Shown here in pieces: positions 1-9,106 of a stretch of 64,000 nt of DNA. The notes below the pieces were generated by a model that saw only the letters and a program-made list of their open reading frames with translations, had not been told where the DNA came from and made no database searches. This DNA comes from Lachnospiraceae bacterium EP-SM-12S-S03 (GTDB lineage: Bacteria; Bacillota; Clostridia; Lachnospirales; Lachnospiraceae): positions 62,001-126,000 of the forward strand of contig JAJBSL010000006.1 of the NCBI GenBank assembly GCA_020540725.1, given 5' to 3'. The position numbers and the translations under genes are program-made. How positions within the stretch are numbered: the first letter of the stretch is position 1; every line of letters begins with the position of its first letter.

Positions 1-331
1 CTCTTCTTTGATCCAGCCACAGAATTGCCGGACGGAGCGGTTTCCCATCACTTCCCACGCACACACTTGTACAGCGAATGGTTGTAAGTGTTACCGCCTC
101 AATCTTGTGAAACTGCTCCGGGAAACTTTCCTTTAGCTGTCCTGATACACGGCACATATTTTTATAATAGAAATCCGGATCCTGCTCTGCCCATCCTGAC
201 TTCCTTGAAATATATGCCGGATGGTGGCCTTTTTGAGCCTTTGCAATAATCTCTCCTTCCGATGAGATCAGGAGTGCTCTCGTACTTTGCGTTCCAATGT
301 CAAAAGCAAGGATTATATGTGTATTTCCCAC
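1..331 (-). CDS. FGGY-family carbohydrate kinase, N-terminal part (runs off the window)
   Basis: Only the first 110 or so codons are present. The translated N-terminus contains ILAFDIGTQSTRALLIS, the phosphate-1 motif of the FGGY/actin-like kinases such as glycerol kinase and xylulokinase, and the visible part ends in AILWLDQR, another family motif. I chose a GTG start (GTG GGA AAT) 6 nt after GGGAGGGG, because an overlapping GTG one step upstream runs into TAA. It is the last visible gene of the minus-strand operon that begins at 5461, 21 nt downstream of the FAD oxidase. It would phosphorylate the polyol or sugar handled by the operon; the substrate cannot be told from this fragment. Confidence 0.85.
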   Translation of the reverse strand, partial: MGNTHIILAFDIGTQSTRALLISSEGEIIAKAQKGHHPAYISRKSGWAEQDPDFYYKNMCRVSGQLKESFPEQFHKIEAVTLTTIRCTSVCVGSDGKPLRPAILWLDQRR

Positions 332-352
332 ACGCGTCCCCTCCCTTATAAA

Positions 353-2098
353 TCAGCGTGTAATACCTTCCTTTAAATATTTCTTTTGCTCCTTCGGAAG
401 ATCCAGTCCCAATGTTCCTCCCGGGTTCATAAGATAGTCTTTATCAAAATAGTCTTTCAACACCTTAAATACACCGTATTCCGTATGTCCAAGACTTCCT
501 TCCAGCCATGGTGCAAACATTTTACCAATACCATGATGATGGCTTATAGCCGCTCCGGATTTCTGAATAGCATCCAGAATTGTTGTATGATATGCCCGGA
601 AATTATCCGCACCGCTCATTCTCGTAATAAAGATGAAATACAGATTGGCCCCCTGCGGATAGCAGTGAGACATATGCGTTGTTACAATGGTATTTGGTAA
701 CTGATGACATACTTTTCGTACTTCTCTATGTACCTTTGCCATATTGGACCAGTTCACCGTACACTCCAGCGTATCCGTCACAACACCGAAATCCATTAAA
801 GTATCTCTTAAATACGGATCATTAAATCTTCCCTTTTCCCAACTCTTTGTCACATAAGAGGTAAGACTCATTCCATGGTATTTTCGTGCAATCCTTTTAA
901 TATTTGCCGCAACATTTTTAGAATATCCTTTTCCCCCGTCTGTAAATCCAAGGAACAGACAACGCTGCATATCTTTGAACCCTCTAAGATCCAGAATTTT
1001 CCAAAGAGGGGTATCATCTACATTATAAAGACGCAGCATCACGTTCGTTTCTTCCGGATCAGAAAGACGGAATACAGAAGAATAGCCTGCTTCACATTGC
1101 ATCATTTCCCTTGCGGCGGCCATTGCTGTCTTCCAATCTGTGAAAATGTAAGAGAAACGTTTTCTGTTCTCCGGCATATAACGGAATACTTTTAAAGTAA
1201 CTTCCGTAAGAACACCAAATGTACCTTCACTTCCCATCATAATCTGGTTTAAGTTTGGTCCGGTTGCTTCCCGCGGATAATTGCTCGTCTGTACATTTCC
1301 GATTGGAGTCGCATATTTTTGGGATAACACGATATCTGTAATACATCCATAATATGTGCTATTCTGCCCTGCTCCTCTTGTCACAACCCATCCGCCTACA
1401 CTGCTATATTCAAAAGATTGCGGAAAATGTCCGCATGTATATGCACGTTTTGCGCCAAAAAGCTGCTGTGCATTGTTCAGGGCCTTCTCAAGCTTTGGTC
1501 CTGACATACCTGCCTGTACGGTGATGGTCTGATCCGTCTCATTAAAGGAAACAACATGATTGAAACGAAGTCTCATATCCAGGGAAATACCGCCTTTTGT
1601 TGGCTCCACACCCATGGTCACACTACTGCCGCCGCCATACACATAGAGTGGGATTTTTTCCTCGGTGCAGTAAGCAACGATCTCCTCAACCTCTTTTGTT
1701 TTGGCCGGATAGACAACCACATCCGGAAGGGAATCCATTCTCTTCTCGCGAAGTCTCATGGCATCATAAGCCGTTTTGCCATAAGCAACGGATACTCTTG
1801 CATAATCATCCGTACGCACATATTTTTCGCCTACGATTTCTTTCAATGCTTCTATATGTCTGTTATCAAGCTGGATTGGGTGATTTTCCAGTTCTACCTT
1901 CTCCATGCCGATGCTGCCGTCATAATGCTGAAAGTCCTCATCTGTCATTTTGAACTTCTCTTTCATCATCTTATAAAGAGACTCTTTCGGATATTTTACA
2001 AAATCCGGATCTCCCCATCTGAAAATCGAACGCCAACTGTCTGCAGGCGCCGCCGTCTTTACCCAGGACGGCTCAAATCCTTTATATGGCTTACTCAT
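353..2098 (-). CDS. FAD-binding oxidase of the alkyl-DHAP synthase (AGPS)-like / VAO family
   Basis: A 581-residue flavoprotein. A PCMH-type FAD-binding domain lies at about 120-310 (VVVYPAKTKEVEEIV, then YGGGSSVTMG). The C-terminal cap domain has a His triplet, HHHGIGK, at 520-526, which is the AGPS-type signature rather than that of glycolate or D-lactate oxidases. No signal peptide, so cytoplasmic. It follows the DUF1667 gene with a few bases of overlap and precedes the FGGY kinase. An AGPS-like oxidase beside an FGGY kinase recalls the E. coli ygcU/ygcE arrangement as I remember it. It probably oxidises a hydroxylated or glycerol-phosphate-like compound; true ether-lipid synthesis is less likely in this catabolic setting. 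Confidence 0.8.
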   Translation of the reverse strand: MSKPYKGFEPSWVKTAAPADSWRSIFRWGDPDFVKYPKESLYKMMKEKFKMTDEDFQHYDGSIGMEKVELENHPIQLDNRHIEALKEIVGEKYVRTDDYARVSVAYGKTAYDAMRLREKRMDSLPDVVVYPAKTKEVEEIVAYCTEEKIPLYVYGGGSSVTMGVEPTKGGISLDMRLRFNHVVSFNETDQTITVQAGMSGPKLEKALNNAQQLFGAKRAYTCGHFPQSFEYSSVGGWVVTRGAGQNSTYYGCITDIVLSQKYATPIGNVQTSNYPREATGPNLNQIMMGSEGTFGVLTEVTLKVFRYMPENRKRFSYIFTDWKTAMAAAREMMQCEAGYSSVFRLSDPEETNVMLRLYNVDDTPLWKILDLRGFKDMQRCLFLGFTDGGKGYSKNVAANIKRIARKYHGMSLTSYVTKSWEKGRFNDPYLRDTLMDFGVVTDTLECTVNWSNMAKVHREVRKVCHQLPNTIVTTHMSHCYPQGANLYFIFITRMSGADNFRAYHTTILDAIQKSGAAISHHHGIGKMFAPWLEGSLGHTEYGVFKVLKDYFDKDYLMNPGGTLGLDLPKEQKKYLKEGITR

Positions 2099-2472
2099 CT
2101 ATCTTCCTCCTCCAAATATTCTTTCAGGCAATCACTCGTCACGATCACATCAGCCCCAAGACCAAGCACATTGGGAATCAGCACGTCATCCCGGCCAATA
2201 CTTTGTCTGACTGTCGTTCGGTTGATCACTTCCATTACATCAAATATGTTCTCCTTTGGTATCTCCTGTGATATTCTCACCGGAAGAACCGGGACATCTT
2301 TCCATGCCGTTCGCACCGTCGTGGAAAATGTCCGTTTCGGACAGGTCATCTCGTCCTCTGCAAACTTCTGTCCTCTTGGACATCGATTTCCGGATGCAAT
2401 CCATTTCCCGCCTTTTTGTTCCACCATCATACGGCAACTGTTTGGGCAGGTGATACATACAAGTTCCTTCAT
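2095..2472 (-). CDS. DUF1667 Cys-rich small protein
   Basis: A 125-residue protein with a Cys-rich N-terminus: C6, C9 and C13 (CITCPNSC), then C31 (RCPRG) and C44 (CPKR). The arrangement suggests an iron-sulfur or zinc site. The rest has no recognisable enzyme domain. DUF1667 proteins are known mainly from operons with GlpA-like and NAD/FAD oxidoreductases, exactly as here, so it is probably a small electron-transfer or assembly subunit of that complex. It begins 2 nt after the stop of the 417-residue oxidoreductase and its stop overlaps the next start, which implies translational coupling. Confidence 0.85.
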   Translation of the reverse strand: MKELVCITCPNSCRMMVEQKGGKWIASGNRCPRGQKFAEDEMTCPKRTFSTTVRTAWKDVPVLPVRISQEIPKENIFDVMEVINRTTVRQSIGRDDVLIPNVLGLGADVIVTSDCLKEYLEEEDR

Positions 2473-2474
2473 GA

Positions 2475-3728
2475 CTACGCCTCCCTTAATTCAAAAACAA
2501 TCGGTTCCCGGATTTCTTCCGCTTTCGAAAAATCTACCAGAATCCGTTCCATTTCCGGTGGCCGTACTGCAAGAAAATGTTTTTGAAAAATCACATTGTT
2601 TCCGGATCTTACAACTAACTCACTCTCCCCCACGGTTCTCTTACACCGAAAATAGAAAGTTACTTTCTTTCGAAGATCCTCCTGCCGTACACATTGCGGC
2701 ACAACATAAGCCGTCTCTCCTTCCGCTTCTGTCGGAATTTGTACAATGCCGATTTTTTGCTCTTTCGCATACTCTGCTGCAGATGCTCCTGCCAGTTCTC
2801 CGCTTTCCGAAACATAATCTACAAGATCATTGACATGATAGGCATTTCCACAGGAAAATACGCCCGGCACACTTGTCATTGCAGAAGAATCGCAAAGCGG
2901 GCCTTTCGTCTTCGGATCCATTCGTACCTGCATACTCTCTGCAATCTCATTTTCCGGAATGAGACCTACCGATAAGATCAATGTATCACAATGGATTCTT
3001 TCTTCCGTTCCCGGTATCGGCTGCATTTTCTCATCGACTGTACAGATTTCCACACCTTCCAGCCGCTCATCTCCAAACACTCTCGTCACTGTCTTTGAAA
3101 GATGAAGTGGAATCTGAAAATCATCCAGACATTGGATCATATTTCTCGTAAGTCCTGACGGTTCCGGTTTCACCTCGTAGACGCCGATCACATCCGCACC
3201 TTCCAGTTTCAATCGTCTTGCCATGATCAGACCGATATCTCCGCTTCCTAATATTACACATCGTTTTGCCGGCATCACACCTTGCAGATTCGTAAAATGT
3301 TGGGCCGTTCCCGCCGTATACACTCCCGCCGGTCTCGTTCCATGAATGGATACCTGCTTTGCAGTTCTCTCTCGGCATCCCGTTGCCAGGATCAGACTTC
3401 TTGTCTGCAGTTCTGATACTCCGTCTTTACTCACTGTCCATACCCGGAATCCGTCTTTGCTTCTCTCTATTTTTGTAACAAAAGTCCAAAGTCTGACCGG
3501 AATCTGAAGTGCTTTGACTTCTTCTATAAACCGCTCCGCATATTCTGGTCCGGAAAGTTTCTTCTTAAAGCGCATCAGGCCGAATCCGTCATGAATACAT
3601 TGCTTTAATATTCCTCCAAGACGTCCTTCTCTTTCCAGAAGCAGCACCTCTGCTCCTGATTTTTTGGCGGAAACTGCCGCGGCAAGTCCTGCCGGACCTC
3701 CTCCGATTACGATTACATCATATATCAT
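2475..3728 (-). CDS. NAD(P)/FAD-dependent oxidoreductase (pyridine nucleotide-disulfide type)
   Basis: A 417-residue flavoprotein with an N-terminal FAD dinucleotide fold (VIVIGGGPAGLAAAV, residues 6-20) and a second nucleotide fold near 157 (ILGSGDIGLIMARRL) for NAD(P). A Cys in the LATGCRERT segment is typical of the sarcosine-oxidase-alpha/HcnA-like group. The last 80 residues form a small C-terminal domain of unknown role. It overlaps the 578-residue GlpA-like gene by 4 nt. In this operon type it is thought to pass electrons between the GlpA-like dehydrogenase and NAD(P); that is inference from context. Confidence 0.85.
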   Translation of the reverse strand: MIYDVIVIGGGPAGLAAAVSAKKSGAEVLLLEREGRLGGILKQCIHDGFGLMRFKKKLSGPEYAERFIEEVKALQIPVRLWTFVTKIERSKDGFRVWTVSKDGVSELQTRSLILATGCRERTAKQVSIHGTRPAGVYTAGTAQHFTNLQGVMPAKRCVILGSGDIGLIMARRLKLEGADVIGVYEVKPEPSGLTRNMIQCLDDFQIPLHLSKTVTRVFGDERLEGVEICTVDEKMQPIPGTEERIHCDTLILSVGLIPENEIAESMQVRMDPKTKGPLCDSSAMTSVPGVFSCGNAYHVNDLVDYVSESGELAGASAAEYAKEQKIGIVQIPTEAEGETAYVVPQCVRQEDLRKKVTFYFRCKRTVGESELVVRSGNNVIFQKHFLAVRPPEMERILVDFSKAEEIREPIVFELREA

Positions 3729-5461
3729 CTGCCATCACCCGCCTTCGTCTTTCCATATAAAATATAACTGTCACCGCCGCTTTTTTTCACATCTTCCAAA
3801 GGCTTTCCCGTCACTTCACTGATGATCTGAGCCACAAGCGGCATACAGAATCCCCCCTGACACCGTCCCATACCAGGACGCACTCTTTTCTTCACTGCAT
3901 CTACGGTATAAACCGGAAGCGGTGAAGTCAGGGCATCCATAATTTCTCCCCGGCTTACTTCTTCACATCGACAAATGATCACCCCGTAATCCGGCCGCTT
4001 TTGAATCAGTTCATTTCTCTTGTCAAGAGGCATTTCCCGAAGCCTCGGCACACCTTTTCTGTGCGGATCATACTTCTCATTTCTCTGCACCGGGTGATAT
4101 CTGGAAACCATTTTTGCCGCCATCAAAGATACATCTTTCGCTACCGCCGGCGCTGTCGTAAGCCCCGGCGACTGGATTCCTGCACAATGAATCAGATTCT
4201 TCGTCTTTCTTCCCGGTTCGATTACAAAATCTTCTTCAAAAGTTGGTGCTCTCACGCCGGTAAAATAAGTAATGATATCCCGCTCGGACAATTCCTCTAC
4301 TGTGACTTTCTGTTTCTTGAAGTTATTTTCAATACTGGATTTCTCCGTTGCAAAATTTTCTTTCTCGTATGTCTCAATGGCATCCGGCCCCACAAGAAGA
4401 TTGTCATGCGCTGTATGGACAATTCCACCGCCCTTCGTGTGTCCTTTCGTCTTTTTCAATGTTTTCCATGAGGCAATTCCGCCCATCAATGGCCCCGCTT
4501 TCTTATCCAGAATGGCATTCGTTCCTCGCCTCGGATGAATCGAATAAAACCTGTCTTGTGCCATTTTCGCCACATCTTCTGCAAATGTACCTGCTGCATT
4601 GATGACAACCGTCGGATAAATGCGTCCTCGGTTTGTAAGCACACTTTTTATCTGCCCCTGTGCAACTTCCATGGAAAGCACTGCTGTATTCAACGCCACT
4701 TCCGCACCGTTTTGTACCGCATTTTCCGCGTAGGCAATGGTAAGACCGTAAGGACATACGCTTCCGGCACTTCCGTTATAAATTGCAAACTTCATATTTT
4801 TATTCAGATGCGGTTCCCGTTTCCGAAGCACACCTGCCGGAAGAATCTTCGTATCACTGACGCCGCACACACGCTTTCTTTGCCACACGTAAAGACAGAC
4901 GGGAAGCAGCTCGCTCCAATGCATCATGCCTACATATTGTCCGCATCGTTTAAATGGTACATCCAATTCTTTGCAAATCTTCCCATACATCCGGTTTCCT
5001 GAAATAACATAATGCTGCTTTAATGTTCCTTTTCCCAAATCAATTCCCGGATGAACTTCACCGTCATTACGCCCGGAAGCATGCATTGCAACATCCGCTT
5101 CTTTATCCACAAGAAGTACATCCAATTTCCATCGCATCAGTTCCCGCGCAATGCTCGCCCCGGAAATTCCTCCTCCGACAATGAGCACATCCGGTTTTCT
5201 TCCTTCCAACGCCTGATCCTGAATGTCCGGTACTTTCATCTTCGGAAGTTCCGTCCCTCTTAATTTCAGGTCATTGATTACGTGATATCGTCTCTTTTTA
5301 TCCACACACATGGTGCAGGCACCTACAATATCCTCCCAGGTTGGCAAAATGCCGGAAAGCACTACATTTCCATCTCTTTCTCTGACACGAATGCTTTTCC
5401 CATATGCATTCTGCACCTTTTTCTGCAGTTTCTTGCAATCCACCAATATCCCTTCTTTCAC
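3725..5461 (-). CDS. GlpA-like FAD-dependent dehydrogenase with BON-like N-terminus and [2Fe-2S] C-terminus
   Basis: A 578-residue protein. Residues 1-80 look like a BON-like small domain, with DGNVVLSG in the middle. A DAO-type FAD fold starts at about 91 (VLIVGGGISGASIAREL). The C-terminus carries a BFD-like iron-sulfur site with CxC at 497/499 and Cys at 534 and 539. This layout matches anaerobic glycerol-3-phosphate dehydrogenase subunit A and its paralogues. It is the first gene of the operon, reading away from the TetR gene. The substrate is likely glycerol-3-phosphate or a related 2-hydroxy compound. The fused N-terminal domain is unusual for classical GlpA. Confidence 0.8.
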   Translation of the reverse strand: MKEGILVDCKKLQKKVQNAYGKSIRVRERDGNVVLSGILPTWEDIVGACTMCVDKKRRYHVINDLKLRGTELPKMKVPDIQDQALEGRKPDVLIVGGGISGASIARELMRWKLDVLLVDKEADVAMHASGRNDGEVHPGIDLGKGTLKQHYVISGNRMYGKICKELDVPFKRCGQYVGMMHWSELLPVCLYVWQRKRVCGVSDTKILPAGVLRKREPHLNKNMKFAIYNGSAGSVCPYGLTIAYAENAVQNGAEVALNTAVLSMEVAQGQIKSVLTNRGRIYPTVVINAAGTFAEDVAKMAQDRFYSIHPRRGTNAILDKKAGPLMGGIASWKTLKKTKGHTKGGGIVHTAHDNLLVGPDAIETYEKENFATEKSSIENNFKKQKVTVEELSERDIITYFTGVRAPTFEEDFVIEPGRKTKNLIHCAGIQSPGLTTAPAVAKDVSLMAAKMVSRYHPVQRNEKYDPHRKGVPRLREMPLDKRNELIQKRPDYGVIICRCEEVSRGEIMDALTSPLPVYTVDAVKKRVRPGMGRCQGGFCMPLVAQIISEVTGKPLEDVKKSGGDSYILYGKTKAGDGR

Positions 5462-5492
5462 AAGTCAGCCAATTGTACGACTCCATGGTTTT

Positions 5493-5520
5493 ATAGTATC
5501 ACAATTTTGTGCAAAGTCAA
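5493..5520 (-). promoter_or_regulatory. Promoter of the oxidoreductase operon with an embedded palindrome
   Basis: On the minus strand TTGACT (5515-5520) and TACTAT (5493-5498) are 16 nt apart. The spacer holds the palindrome CACAATTTTGTG (5500-5511, plus-strand reading), a good position for a repressor. The divergent TetR gene is the obvious candidate to bind it. The promoter elements are directly visible; the operator role is inferred. Confidence 0.6.
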
Positions 5521-5548
5521 TAAAAACATATGCTTTCTTCGTTGTTTA

Positions 5549-5577
5549 TAGACATTTTATACAAATCAGAGTAAAAT
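5549..5577 (+). promoter_or_regulatory. Promoter of the TetR gene
   Basis: TAGACA (5549-5554) and TAAAAT (5572-5577) are separated by exactly 17 nt and lie 30 nt before the AGAGGTG ribosome site and ATG of the TetR gene. Confidence 0.6.
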
Positions 5578-5608
5578 AGAATCAATAAATTTACAAAGAG
5601 GTGACATT

Positions 5609-6205
5609 ATGGCAGCGCCACGTAAAGAAGATGTCCGTAGTCTGATCATCGACTCTGCGGAAGACTTACTGACCCAAAAAACATTTTCAGAGATTTCCCT
5701 TTCACAGCTTGCCGCCAAAGCAGGAATTTCAAAAGGAACTCTATACTATCATTTTAAGAATAAGAACGATCTTCTATTTGCAATTACAGATAAATATTTG
5801 GACGCCCAATGGCAGGAATTATGTGAATGGACAGAAAATGCTGACAAGGATACCTCTTTGCACCGGCTCGTAAAATACATTCTTGAGCGGGATGTATCCG
5901 GCGTAAAGCTCCGGCTTCCTCTTTTCTATGATGCTATGATTGGAAATGAAGAAATTCAGTCACACTTGATCAAACGCTATAAAAGTTTTGCCGGATTGAT
6001 TGCGGAAAAGATCAGCGATCGTACCGACAAAGTTTCCGGCGAATATTTTGCCTGGCTTCTTCTTCTCTTGTCCGATGGGCTTTCGATTCATCAAACTATC
6101 GGGAATACTCAGCTTGATACGGAAGACTTCATAAAACAGACGGCTTTTTATATTGCAAAGTTTTTCCCATCAGGAAACCAGACTCCCGGTTCAATACATA
6201 TATGA
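5609..6205 (+). CDS. TetR/AcrR family transcriptional regulator
   Basis: A 198-residue regulator. The N-terminal helix-turn-helix is visible at about 10-55 (FSEISLSQLAAKAGISKGTL, then YYHFKNKNDLL), the standard TetR pattern. The C-terminal part is helical and ligand-binding in the family. It is preceded by AGAGGTG and transcribed divergently from the oxidoreductase operon with a 147-nt gap, so it most likely represses that operon and responds to its substrate. The 12-bp palindrome at 5500-5511 is the likely site. Confidence 0.9.
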   Translation: MAAPRKEDVRSLIIDSAEDLLTQKTFSEISLSQLAAKAGISKGTLYYHFKNKNDLLFAITDKYLDAQWQELCEWTENADKDTSLHRLVKYILERDVSGVKLRLPLFYDAMIGNEEIQSHLIKRYKSFAGLIAEKISDRTDKVSGEYFAWLLLLLSDGLSIHQTIGNTQLDTEDFIKQTAFYIAKFFPSGNQTPGSIHI

Positions 6206-6264
6206 CAAAAAAGATTATACACGTGCATTGTGTTGCATAGAAAATCTCTAGCATTTCCCCGCAC

Positions 6265-6294
6265 AGTAAAAGGGGCTTTTATGCCCCTTTTACT
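6265..6294. terminator. Bidirectional terminator between tetR and opp operon
   Basis: A perfect 12-bp stem (AGTAAAAGGGGC / GCCCCTTTTACT) with a 6-nt loop. It separates the convergent TetR gene and the ABC transporter operon. Confidence 0.85.
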
Positions 6295-6315
6295 ATTTCT
6301 ATATAAAACTCTCTC

Positions 6316-7284
6316 CTATTCCTTTGCCATATGGCATGCCACGTAATGATCCTTTCCAAACAATCGAAGTTTGGGTTCTTCCGTCCTGCATTTCTCTGTG
6401 GCATATTTGCAGCGATTGTGGAATCTGCATCCCTCTGGTGGATCAACCGGACTTGGAATGTCTCCTCCCATTTTGATGCGCTCTTTTCCCTCTTCCATCT
6501 TCGGATCAGGTATCGGGATCGCCGAAAGCAACGCCTTTGTATAGGGATGCATCGGATTTTCATATAACTGATCAGATGCTGTAATTTCCACTACTTTTCC
6601 GAGATACATAACCATAACACGGTCTGAGATGTATTTTACCATGGATAAGTCATGCGCAATAAACATATAAGTCAGACCCTTTTCTTTTTGCAGTCTTCCA
6701 AGAAGATTTACAATCTGTGCCTGAATCGACACATCCAATGCAGAAATCGGCTCATCACACACAATAAATTCCGGCTCTACTGCCAATGCTCTTGCAATAC
6801 CGATTCTTTGTCTCTGTCCTCCGGAAAATTCATGTACAAATCTTTCTGCATACTGCTTGTCCAACCCTACAGTGACAAGCAATTCCTCCACTCTTTCCCT
6901 GATTTCTTTCTCACTTTTTAACAAACCATGGGCACGGATTCCTTCTGCAATAATATTGTACACCTTCATTTTCGGATCTAAGGAAGCGTATGGGTCTTGA
7001 AATATAATCTGTGCATGTTTTGTAAAATTCTGACGCTCTTTTCCCTTCATCTGATGCACATCTTCTCCTCTGTAAAGAACCTGCCCATCTGTGCTGTCAT
7101 ACAGACCAAGCACCGTTCTTCCACAAGTAGTTTTCCCGCATCCCGATTCACCTACAACACCCAAAGTCTCTCCGGGGCGGATATAGAAAGACACATCATC
7201 TACCGCCTTTAGTGTACCTTTTCCGGCTTTGAAATATTTTTTCAACCCTTTTACTTCTAATAAATATTCATTTCTCTCTGGCAT
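6316..7284 (-). CDS. oppF: Oligopeptide/dipeptide ABC transporter ATPase (OppF type)
   Basis: ABC ATPase of about 322 residues. Walker A (GESGCGKTT), signature (FSGGQRQRIGIARAL) and Walker B (FIVCDEP) are present. The C-terminal oligo_HPY-type extension holds the Cys-containing segment CRFHNRCKYATEKC seen in Opp/Dpp ATPases. I take the start at ATG 7284, whose ATG overlaps the TGA of the preceding ATPase (TGATG) and follows GGAGGAGG; the longer reading from 7314 would lie inside oppD. Last gene of the five-gene importer operon. Confidence 0.92.
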   Translation of the reverse strand: MPERNEYLLEVKGLKKYFKAGKGTLKAVDDVSFYIRPGETLGVVGESGCGKTTCGRTVLGLYDSTDGQVLYRGEDVHQMKGKERQNFTKHAQIIFQDPYASLDPKMKVYNIIAEGIRAHGLLKSEKEIRERVEELLVTVGLDKQYAERFVHEFSGGQRQRIGIARALAVEPEFIVCDEPISALDVSIQAQIVNLLGRLQKEKGLTYMFIAHDLSMVKYISDRVMVMYLGKVVEITASDQLYENPMHPYTKALLSAIPIPDPKMEEGKERIKMGGDIPSPVDPPEGCRFHNRCKYATEKCRTEEPKLRLFGKDHYVACHMAKE

Positions 7285-8258
7285 CACTTTTCCTCCTCCT
7301 GGAGCCAGCAGCATACTTCATGCCCTTCCCCCAGACTGATTTCTTTTGGAAATGCAGTATTACAAATGTCTCTACTCATTTTACATCTGTTTGCAAACGG
7401 ACATCCCTTTGGCGGATGCGCCATGTTTGGCGGAGCTCCTTCAATCGTTTCTAATTCTTCTCCATTCATGTCAAGGCGTGGCACGGCTCGCAGTAACGCC
7501 TTTGTATACGGATGTGCCGGATGATAAAAAATATCGTATGCACTGCCGCGTTCCACAATTTTTCCAGCATACATGACGAGGATGTCTGTCGCAAAATTTG
7601 CAACAATGCCAAGGTCATGTGTGATCAGAATGATGCTCATATGATGTTCTTTCTGAATCTCTTTCATCATGTCCAGAATATCTGCCTGAACTGTAACATC
7701 AAGCGCTGTTGTAGGCTCATCTGCAATCAGGAGCGCCGGATTTAAGGTTACTGCAATTCCAATCATAACACGCTGACGCATTCCACCGGAAAATTCATGT
7801 GGATACTGTTTCATTCTAAGCTCCGGATTCGGTATCCCAACTTTTTCCAAAACTTTCACCGCTTCATTCCAGGCTTCTTTTTTGCTCACTTTCTTATGAA
7901 CCAGTATTTTCTCCATAATCTGTTTTCCGATTGTCATAGTTGGATTCAATGCAGTCAGTGCATCCTGAAAACAGATGGAACATTTCTGACCTCTGTAATC
8001 TTCCCACTGGTTTTTCGTATACTCCTGAATATTTTCACCTTGAAACAGAATTTTACTGTCTTTACTCACAACTCCCGGTTTCTTCACCAGTCCCATAATG
8101 GATTTGGATGTTACAGATTTCCCACATCCCGATTCACCTACAATCGCTGTGACCGTCCCCTTTTTTATAGCAAACGATACATCTCTTACAGCCTGTACTT
8201 CTCCTTGAAGAGTTTGAAATGTCACAGATAGATTTTTTACTTCCAATAATTTTTCCAT
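7284..8258 (-). CDS. oppD: Oligopeptide/dipeptide ABC transporter ATPase (OppD type)
   Basis: A 324-residue ABC ATPase with Walker A (GESGCGKSV), signature FSGGMRQRVMIGIA and Walker B LLIADEP, plus the C-terminal oligo_HPY Cys segment (CPFANRCKMSRDIC). It forms the heterodimeric engine with OppF. Ribosome site AAGGAGAAGG precedes the ATG. It lies 14 nt after oppC and overlaps oppF, so the two ATPases are translationally coupled. Confidence 0.92.
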   Translation of the reverse strand: MEKLLEVKNLSVTFQTLQGEVQAVRDVSFAIKKGTVTAIVGESGCGKSVTSKSIMGLVKKPGVVSKDSKILFQGENIQEYTKNQWEDYRGQKCSICFQDALTALNPTMTIGKQIMEKILVHKKVSKKEAWNEAVKVLEKVGIPNPELRMKQYPHEFSGGMRQRVMIGIAVTLNPALLIADEPTTALDVTVQADILDMMKEIQKEHHMSIILITHDLGIVANFATDILVMYAGKIVERGSAYDIFYHPAHPYTKALLRAVPRLDMNGEELETIEGAPPNMAHPPKGCPFANRCKMSRDICNTAFPKEISLGEGHEVCCWLQEEEK

Positions 8259-8272
8259 AACGTTCCTTCTCC

Positions 8273-9106
8273 TTATTTTATCAATTTCGGGTCTAATATC
8301 TGCTGCAGTATATCTCCCAATACATTAAAACACAACACTGTAACCAGAATCATGACCCCAGGTGCAATTGCCATAACCGGATTGTGCAGAATAAATTTCT
8401 GCGCCGTCTGCAGCATACTTCCCCATGATGCCATCGGAAGCTGCACTCCATATCCGAGAAAACTCAATGCCGATTCATCCAGAATCGCATTGGCAATACT
8501 GAGGCTTGCAGATACGATAATCTGCGGCATCAGATTTGGAATAATATGTGTCCAGATGATTTTCCCCCGGCTTACACCAAGCGCCTTCGCCGCAATGATA
8601 AAATCTCGCTCTTTTAATGTCAACGTTTGTGCCCTTACCACTCTGACCACTTTTGTCCAGGAAAAGAATGCCAGCATCCCAACTAGCGTAAACATATTTC
8701 TCGGCAAAAATGCATAGATGACGATAATAAACAACAGGCTTGGCACAGACATGAACACATCTACGATACGCATTAAGATCACATCCACCATACCGCCCAT
8801 ATAACCGCTGATTGTTCCGATCAGTGTTCCGATAATGACTGCCACACACATGGATGCAAAGCCAACAATCAGAGAAACTCTTCCTCCATATAATGTTCGT
8901 GTGAGTGTATCTCTTCCGATATCATCGGTTCCCAAAAGATGGGAGCTGCTGATTCCCTGCATTTTTTCTGCTACATTGGAAGCATCCGGATCATACGGCG
9001 ATAGTGGAGCCAAAATTGCAGCCAATACAATAATGAGGATTAATATTGTACATACCACTGCCATTTTATTGGAAAGGAATACCTTTTTCATTGCTTTTCT
9101 ATCCAT
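8273..9106 (-). CDS. oppC: Oligopeptide ABC transporter permease (OppC type)
   Basis: Permease of about 277 residues. It has an N-terminal membrane helix (VVCTILILIIVLAAIL), a LLGTDDIGRDTLTRTLYGGR segment typical of OppC/DppC and the EAA-like loop near AAKALGVSRGKIIWTHIIPN. I place the start at MDRKAM (ATG 9104-9106), which overlaps the end of oppB by 8 nt; the longer reading from 9178 lies within oppB. It forms the translocation channel with OppB. Confidence 0.9.
   Translation of the reverse strand: MDRKAMKKVFLSNKMAVVCTILILIIVLAAILAPLSPYDPDASNVAEKMQGISSSHLLGTDDIGRDTLTRTLYGGRVSLIVGFASMCVAVIIGTLIGTISGYMGGMVDVILMRIVDVFMSVPSLLFIIVIYAFLPRNMFTLVGMLAFFSWTKVVRVVRAQTLTLKERDFIIAAKALGVSRGKIIWTHIIPNLMPQIIVSASLSIANAILDESALSFLGYGVQLPMASWGSMLQTAQKFILHNPVMAIAPGVMILVTVLCFNVLGDILQQILDPKLIK

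Noticed and set aside
1556..2833. Long plus-strand open frame (425 codons) opposite the oxidase and oxidoreductase genes
   Set aside because: It lies wholly antisense to strongly supported enzyme genes, has no family resemblance and no ribosome site.
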